A stretch of DNA of 36,189 nt, taken from DASSKK01 sp035690495 (lineage in GTDB: Bacteria > Actinomycetota > Actinomycetes > Propionibacteriales > Nocardioidaceae). Positions 32,430 to 36,189 of the stretch are shown here, piece after piece. Under the pieces are notes generated by a model. The model saw nothing but the letters and a program-made list of their open reading frames with translations. It was not told the origin of the DNA and did no database searches. Where the stretch lies: the NCBI GenBank assembly GCA_035690495.1, contig DASSKK010000092.1, forward strand, positions 1-36,189, in the 5' to 3' direction. The first letter of the stretch is position 1; the number at the start of each line of letters is the position of its first letter. The position numbers were made by a program, and so were the translations under genes.

Positions 32430-32457
32430 TTGTAGGCCGGAGGCATCCGGCGTACAA
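32430..32457 (+). terminator. Terminator hairpin after the HAD gene
   Basis: TTGTAGGCCGGA and TCCGGCGTACAA form a 12-bp stem with one mismatch and a GGCA loop, starting 18 nt after the HAD stop. No T-tract follows. Confidence 0.55.
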
Positions 32458-32595
32458 AGGAGAACACAACTCCAGACCAGCACGTGGACCAGGTACCCAC
32501 GCGGCGAACCACCCTTCCTATTGGGCGTTGCCTTCGGGTTCACCCGGAGCAACAACATAAGTTGCGCGCCTGGTAGCCCCGGTTCCACGTGTCAG

Positions 32596-32633
32596 CGGCG
32601 GCACTCTCGATCTACGCGACCGGAGTGCCGCCG
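32596..32633. terminator. Bidirectional terminator hairpin
   Basis: A perfect 11-bp stem CGGCGGCACTC / GAGTGCCGCCG with a 16-nt loop, placed between the convergent HAD and Fic-like genes. It would serve transcripts from both sides. Confidence 0.6.
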
Positions 32634-32708
32634 GCATGTCAGGAGCCCCCGTTGAGATGTGCCCGGTTCGGTGTCGAGTTCTTCCTCGTTCGGTGGTGCG
32701 GATGGGTT

Positions 32709-33458
32709 TCAGGGGTCGGGCCGCAGGGTGAGCGGGCTCGCCTCCGCGCCTGCGGCGTAGGCCTCCGCGGCGTACAGCAGCCAGGCGTGCACCCCGGCGG
32801 CGCCTCCGTCGCGGTAGCCGCGCAGGTTCGACTCGTACTCCCGCCGCAGCCGCAGGTGCCCGGCCTCGGGTACGACGAGGGAGGCGGGGTCCACCCCTCG
32901 CGCCACCAGCGTCAGCCGCTCCGCCGCCCGGGCCACGAGCCCGTTGTGGGAGACGAACGGGCTTGCGGCGGCAACCTCCGCGTGCACCACGGCCGCGACC
33001 ACGAGCGCCGGCGCGGAGGTGCCGCCGGCGACGAGGCCGGCCAGGTCGCGCAGCCGACGCGCAGCCTCGGCGTCGCGGGGCCGGCCGAGGTCCTCGTCGT
33101 CCACCACCGACTTGCCCGCCACGGTGTGCATCCGGGCCAACGCCTGCAGGGGGGCGGTGCGCCAGGTCGGGGCCAGCCCGAGCAGCTCGGTGCTCAGCCG
33201 GAGCGCCGCGTGCACCATCGAGCCACCGCCGCCCGTGCGGATCTGCTCCAGCGTGGCGTCGGCGCCCTCGAGGACCGCGCTCGCGTGCGCACCGCGCAGC
33301 AGCGACTCGGCGGTCAGATCCGGTCCGGTCGAGCGCAGACCACGGTCGCGCAGAAGCACGTCGATGCCGTCGCGCGCCGCCGCCATCGCCGAGGAAACGC
33401 CCTCGAGCGCGGCGAGCCTCGCGAGTGGATCCTCCCCGCCCCCTGACGCGTGCTCCAT
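32709..33458 (-). CDS. Fic-like conserved actinobacterial protein, degenerate motif
   Basis: A 249-residue, mostly helical protein. The N-terminal part has GAHASAVLEGADATLEQIRT, reminiscent of the pre-Fic segment. The core reads AEVAAASPFVSHNGLVARAA, where an active Fic protein would have HPFxxGNGRxxR; the catalytic His is replaced and only the PF...NG..AR frame survives. The C-terminal helix YESNLRGYRDGGAAGVHAWL fits the fold. It follows the HAD gene as Rv3662c does in mycobacteria. It is probably not an AMP-transferase. ATG 33458 is chosen over the longer frame to 33731, which overlaps the next gene. Confidence 0.7.
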   Translation of the reverse strand: MEHASGGGEDPLARLAALEGVSSAMAAARDGIDVLLRDRGLRSTGPDLTAESLLRGAHASAVLEGADATLEQIRTGGGGSMVHAALRLSTELLGLAPTWRTAPLQALARMHTVAGKSVVDDEDLGRPRDAEAARRLRDLAGLVAGGTSAPALVVAAVVHAEVAAASPFVSHNGLVARAAERLTLVARGVDPASLVVPEAGHLRLRREYESNLRGYRDGGAAGVHAWLLYAAEAYAAGAEASPLTLRPDP

Positions 33459-33481
33459 CCGCCGAAGGCTACCTGCCTGGG

Positions 33482-34009
33482 TCAGGCTGCGGGCCCCTTG
33501 GCGCGAACGTCGGCCACGGCGGTCATCGCGTCGCGCAGCTCGCCCAGCCAGTCGTCCTCGTGCCGTCCGACCAGCCGCACGCACCACGCCAGCGCCTCCG
33601 ACCGGGATCGCGCCACGCCTGCGTCGACCAGCGTGTCGAGCACCTGGCGCTCGGGCTGGCGCAGCCGCGTCATCACGGGAGCCGCGAGGTGGGTGAACAT
33701 CTCGGAGTGCTCTCCCACGCGCACCCCCCACGACACCTTCCGCTCGTAGCGGTGCTGGGCCTCCCGGGCGATCTCCATCCGGTGCTCGCGGGTGTCCTCC
33801 CGGAACGCCTTGGCCCGGCCGATGCGGGCCTCTTCGAGCTCGGCGGCGCCTGTCTGCCCCGACTCCGCCAGTTCCACGTCCGCGATGCTCAGCACCACCG
33901 TGATCTCCTCGCGGTCCACCTCGATCTCGGGCGCGCTCTCCTGCCAGTCCGCGGGCAGCCGGCCGGTGAACCAGCCGCGCACCCGCTCCAATGCCTCATC
34001 TGTAATCAT
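33482..34009 (-). CDS. Conserved hypothetical protein with helical C-terminus
   Basis: A 175-residue protein, not confidently recognised. The N-terminal 60 residues form a small alpha/beta part (WFTGRLPADWQESAPEIEVD, EEITVVLSIADV). A charged helix follows (IGRAKAFREDTREHRMEIAR), then a segment VLDTLVDAGVARSRSEALAW that looks like a ribbon-helix-helix or short helical bundle. It is highly charged and cytosolic. ATG 34009 is preferred: TAATGT sits 7 nt upstream, while the frame beyond it crosses tandem repeats (GGCLSP twice in translation). It lies 23 bp upstream of the Fic-like gene on the same strand. Confidence 0.75.
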   Translation of the reverse strand: MITDEALERVRGWFTGRLPADWQESAPEIEVDREEITVVLSIADVELAESGQTGAAELEEARIGRAKAFREDTREHRMEIAREAQHRYERKVSWGVRVGEHSEMFTHLAAPVMTRLRQPERQVLDTLVDAGVARSRSEALAWCVRLVGRHEDDWLGELRDAMTAVADVRAKGPAA

Positions 34010-34016
34010 GTAACTG

Positions 34017-34022
34017 ACATTA
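34017..34022 (-). promoter_or_regulatory. TAATGT -10 box, leaderless
   Basis: On the minus strand TAATGT ends 7 nt before the ATG at 34009 with no SD between. Confidence 0.45.
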
Positions 34023-34035
34023 CGCCGCAAGGCCA

Positions 34036-34079
34036 CAGGGGACAAGCAGCCTCCCGCCGCAGGGGACAAGCAGCCTCCC
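34036..34079. repeat. Tandem 20-bp direct repeat
   Basis: CAGGGGACAAGCAGCCTCCC occurs at 34036-34055 and again, identical, at 34060-34079 (period 24). It lies just upstream of the 175-residue protein gene and next to double-palindrome copy B. Confidence 0.85.
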
Positions 34080-34091
34080 ATGGAGAACCGG

Positions 34092-34153
34092 CACTCCCCA
34101 TGGGCCGCGCACCATGGGGAGTGGCCGTTTACCACGGCACCCTGGTAAACGGC
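34092..34153. repeat. Double-palindrome intergenic element, copy B
   Basis: Two perfect inverted repeats stand side by side. The first is CACTCCCCATGG (34092-34103) with its complement at 34112-34123. The second is GCCGTTTACCA starting at 34124 with its complement at 34143-34153. Each has an 8-bp spacer. The second palindrome runs into the TAGCCT box of the methyltransferase, so it could act as an operator. The same layout recurs at 12735-12812. Confidence 0.8.
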
Positions 34154-34159
34154 TAGCCT
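34154..34159 (+). promoter_or_regulatory. TAGCCT -10 box of the methyltransferase
   Basis: TAGCCT ends 8 nt before the ATG at 34168. It directly abuts the second palindrome of copy B, which would cover the -35 region. Confidence 0.45.
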
Positions 34160-34167
34160 CACCAGCG

Positions 34168-35022
34168 ATGCCCGAAATGCCCGAGCCCCCTCACCCCGCC
34201 GAACCCGGCTCGCCCGAGTACGCCGCCCGCGCCCTGTCGTTCGCAGGGGTGGCCGACGCCTACGACCGGGCCCGGCCGGGCTACCCCGCCGAGGCCGCAG
34301 AGTGGCTCACCGGCGGATCCGGCGAACCGTCACGACGCCGAGCCCGGGTGGTCGAGCTGGGCGCGGGCACCGGCAAGCTCACCGAGGCGCTGCTCGCGCT
34401 CGGGCACGACGTACTCGCCACCGACCCGCTCGAGGCGATGCTGCAGCACCTGCACGCCAGGTGCCCGGAGGTGCCGGCGGTCCGGGCGAGCGCCGAGGCG
34501 ATCCCGGCCCCGTCCCGGTCCGCGGACGTGGTCGTGGCCGGACAGGCGTTCCACTGGTTCGACCACGCCAGGGCGCTGCCCGAGATCGCCCGGGTGCTGC
34601 GTCCGGGCGGACACCTCGCGCTGGCATGGAACCTGCGCGACGAGCGGATCCCCTGGGTGCGTCGGCTCGGCGAGATGATCGGACCCGACAACAGCACCGA
34701 GCGGGAGGTGGACCCGAGCCGGGTGCTGGTCGGCTCCGGCCTGTTCGGGTACGTCGAGACCGCGGCCTTCCGCTTCTGGCAGCCGCTGGACCGCGCCAAG
34801 CTGCGAGACCTGATCGCCTCCCGCTCGAACATCGCCACCATGGCCGAGACCGAGCGCGCGCAGGTCCTCGAGAAGGCCGACGCGCTGTACGCCGAGTACG
34901 GCCGCGGCGCGGACGGGATGCTCCTGCCCTACGTGACGCGCTGCTTCCGCGCCGCCGTACGACCCCAGCCCCCCGAGCACCCAGGGCCCGAGGACCCGGA
35001 GCCGCTGCTCATCGACTTCTGA
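34168..35022 (+). CDS. Class I SAM-dependent methyltransferase
   Basis: A 284-residue methyltransferase. The SAM-binding motif I is VVELGAGTGKLTEALL, the acidic end of beta-2 is VLATDPLEAML, motif post-I is ADVVVAGQAFHWFD, and RVLRPGGHLALAWN is motif III. These are typical of UbiE/type 11 small-molecule methyltransferases; the FHWFD motif recalls those acting on lipids or quinones, but the substrate is unknown. Start ATG 34168 is taken from the TAGCCT box; ATG 34177 is possible. The reading frame upstream to 34114 crosses the palindromes. Confidence 0.88.
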   Translation: MPEMPEPPHPAEPGSPEYAARALSFAGVADAYDRARPGYPAEAAEWLTGGSGEPSRRRARVVELGAGTGKLTEALLALGHDVLATDPLEAMLQHLHARCPEVPAVRASAEAIPAPSRSADVVVAGQAFHWFDHARALPEIARVLRPGGHLALAWNLRDERIPWVRRLGEMIGPDNSTEREVDPSRVLVGSGLFGYVETAAFRFWQPLDRAKLRDLIASRSNIATMAETERAQVLEKADALYAEYGRGADGMLLPYVTRCFRAAVRPQPPEHPGPEDPEPLLIDF

Positions 35023-35055
35023 GCACACTTGCCTGACCGGCGGCCCGCACCGTTC

Positions 35056-35061
35056 TAGCCT
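35056..35061 (+). promoter_or_regulatory. TAGCCT -10 box of the LytS-like kinase
   Basis: TAGCCT ends 6 nt before the ATG at 35068, with no SD. It is the same hexamer as that before the methyltransferase. Confidence 0.45.
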
Positions 35062-35067
35062 TGGCGC

Positions 35068-36189
35068 ATGGCGGGCTCCTGGGGGCTGTTCGGATGGCTG
35101 CGCCCGGGTCACCTGGGCACCGAGGCGGACCGCGCGACGTTCCGCACGCTGCACACCGCGGCCCTGGCCACTCCTGCTCTGCGGGCCGGGCTCACGGCCA
35201 CCTCGGCCGACCGGTCCGCCCGGCACCTGCGCAGCCTGCTCGGCGCGCCGGCGGTCGCCCTCAGCGACACCACCAGGATGCTGGCATGGGAGGGTCGCCA
35301 CCACCACCACGACCAGCAGGTGATGTCGCTGGCCACGCAGACGCTCGCCGACGGGAGCACTGCGGTGCACGGCCGCGCCGACCTGCCCTGCAACGACCCG
35401 GGCTGCGGGCTGCGGCACGTGATCGTCACCCCGCTGGTCGTCGACGAGCGGGTCGTCGGCACGCTGCAGGTGTTCTCGTGGTCGGCGTCGGCAGGGCTCG
35501 TGCGTGCCGCGCAGGAGGTGGCCCGCTGGGTCTCGGGCCAGCTCGAGCTCGCCGAGCTGGACGCCTCGCGCACCCGGCTGATGCAGGCCGAGGTCCGCGC
35601 GCTGCGTGCCCAGATCAGCCCGCACTTCGTCTACAACTCGCTGACCGCGATCGCCTCGTTCGTGCGCACCGATCCCGAGCGGGCCCGTACGCTGCTGCTG
35701 GAGTTCGCGGAGTTCACCCGGCACTCGTTCCGCCGGCACGGCGAGTTCACCACGCTCGCCGAGGAGCTGAACTCGATCGAGCGCTACCTGGTGCTCGAGA
35801 AGGCCCGCTTCGGCGACCGGCTCAACGTCACCCTTCGCGTCGCGCCGGAGGTGCTGCCCGTGGTGGTGCCGTTCCTGTCCCTCCAGCCGCTGGTCGAGAA
35901 CGCGGTCCGGCACGGGATCGAGCACAAGCAGGGCGTCGGGACGGTGACGATCATCGCCGCCGACGGGGGCGGTGAGGCGCTGATCTCGGTCGAGGACGAC
36001 GGCGTCGGGGAGGATCCGGAGAAGGTGCGGCGGGCGCTGGCGGGTGACATCTCGGTGGACTCGGTCGGCCTGGGCAACGTCGACGCCCGGCTGCGCTCGG
36101 CGTTCGGCGACGACTACGGACTCGTGGTGGAGACCGCCCCCGGAGCGGGGACGAAGGTTATCGTTCGGGTGCCGAAGTACGCCCCTGGA
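35068..36189 (+). CDS. LytS/YehU-type sensor histidine kinase (3' end beyond window)
   Basis: The frame is open from ATG 35068 to the window edge, 374 residues without a stop. Residues about 30-165 form a GAF-like sensor domain (GAPAVALSDTTRMLAWEG, CGLRHVIVTPLVVDERVVGT). The phosphoacceptor region reads RAQISPHFVYNSLTAIASF, the LytS-class His motif. The ATPase domain has LQPLVENAVRHGIEH (N-box), VEDDGVGE (G1) and GLGNVDARL (G2). It has no membrane helices here, so it is a cytosolic sensor. A LytTR response regulator would be expected just downstream. Confidence 0.92.
   Translation, partial: MAGSWGLFGWLRPGHLGTEADRATFRTLHTAALATPALRAGLTATSADRSARHLRSLLGAPAVALSDTTRMLAWEGRHHHHDQQVMSLATQTLADGSTAVHGRADLPCNDPGCGLRHVIVTPLVVDERVVGTLQVFSWSASAGLVRAAQEVARWVSGQLELAELDASRTRLMQAEVRALRAQISPHFVYNSLTAIASFVRTDPERARTLLLEFAEFTRHSFRRHGEFTTLAEELNSIERYLVLEKARFGDRLNVTLRVAPEVLPVVVPFLSLQPLVENAVRHGIEHKQGVGTVTIIAADGGGEALISVEDDGVGEDPEKVRRALAGDISVDSVGLGNVDARLRSAFGDDYGLVVETAPGAGTKVIVRVPKYAPG

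Larger units (their letters stand above)
32412..32708. other. Convergent intergenic region rich in hairpins
   Basis: About 300 bases between the ends of the HAD and Fic-like genes. No ORF looks coding. Besides the two terminator-like hairpins listed, a hairpin at 32527-32553 (GTTG ... CAAC enclosing CTTCGGGT/ACCCGGAG) and an overlapping alternative, GCAAC/GTTGC (32549-32565), are present. I do not recognise a known RNA family. Confidence 0.45.

Noticed and set aside
20511..33731. Long plus-strand frames across hppA, ssd, tad and topA regions
   Set aside because: All lie antisense to well-recognised genes and show Arg/His/Gln-rich shadow composition.
34010..34162. Longer N-terminus (GGCLSP repeats) for the 175-residue protein
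   Set aside because: It is encoded by the tandem repeats and palindrome; the ATG at 34009 has a TAATGT box at leaderless spacing.

Overview
The window is very GC-rich DNA from an actinobacterium. The block holB, MFS-tmk fusion, topA, hppA, RsbW-like kinase, bldG, helicase, Tad genes, ssd and HAD-IB hydrolase matches the conserved helicase/secretion neighbourhood of Actinobacteria, also seen around Mycobacterium Rv3644c-Rv3661 and Streptomyces bldG. Gene content and style fit Propionibacteriales, perhaps Nocardioidaceae, but that placement is inference.

Layout. 1-140: the end of an ISL3-type insertion sequence. 168-7663: a MEDS/HATPase anti-sigma-type regulator, then a small catabolic-looking group of an orphan form II CoxL-like molybdopterin oxidoreductase, an MBL hydrolase, an agmatinase-family ureohydrolase, an amidase and an ElaA-like acetyltransferase. 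7656-11622: a decaying accessory stretch. A phosphotransferase gene is frameshifted and split by an IS30 element, the IS30 transposase is itself frameshifted, the higA antitoxin is frameshifted, the higB toxin has a nonsense codon, and a winged-helix regulator is truncated. 11770-12629: an intact-looking vapBC pair with a palindromic operator, then tRNA-Thr(CGT).

12831-20425 (minus strand): lipoprotein peptidase, holB, MFS-thymidylate kinase fusion and topA, with 4-nt start/stop overlaps among the last three. 20604-23797 (minus): K+-independent-type proton-pumping pyrophosphatase, then the RsbW-like kinase and its BldG anti-anti-sigma partner. 23920-26277 (plus): MrfA/YprA-like helicase. 26274-31219 (minus): ssd, tadA, tadB, tadC, Flp-like pilin and two TadE-like proteins, a compact pilus-assembly operon with mostly 4-nt overlaps. 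The ssd/HAD intergenic region holds a 6C-type RNA with C-rich hairpin loops. 31599-36189: HAD-IB hydrolase, a Fic-like protein with a degenerate motif, an unrecognised protein, a methyltransferase and the start of a LytS-type histidine kinase.

Most notable non-gene signals: a two-palindrome intergenic element present twice about 21 kb apart; a 111-bp palindrome between hppA and topA; a 79-bp palindrome inside tadC; a 6C RNA with an apparent third C-loop hairpin; and a recurrent TANNNT box 6-8 nt upstream of start codons, suggesting widespread leaderless transcription. I found no CRISPR array and no clearly novel multi-gene defence system.
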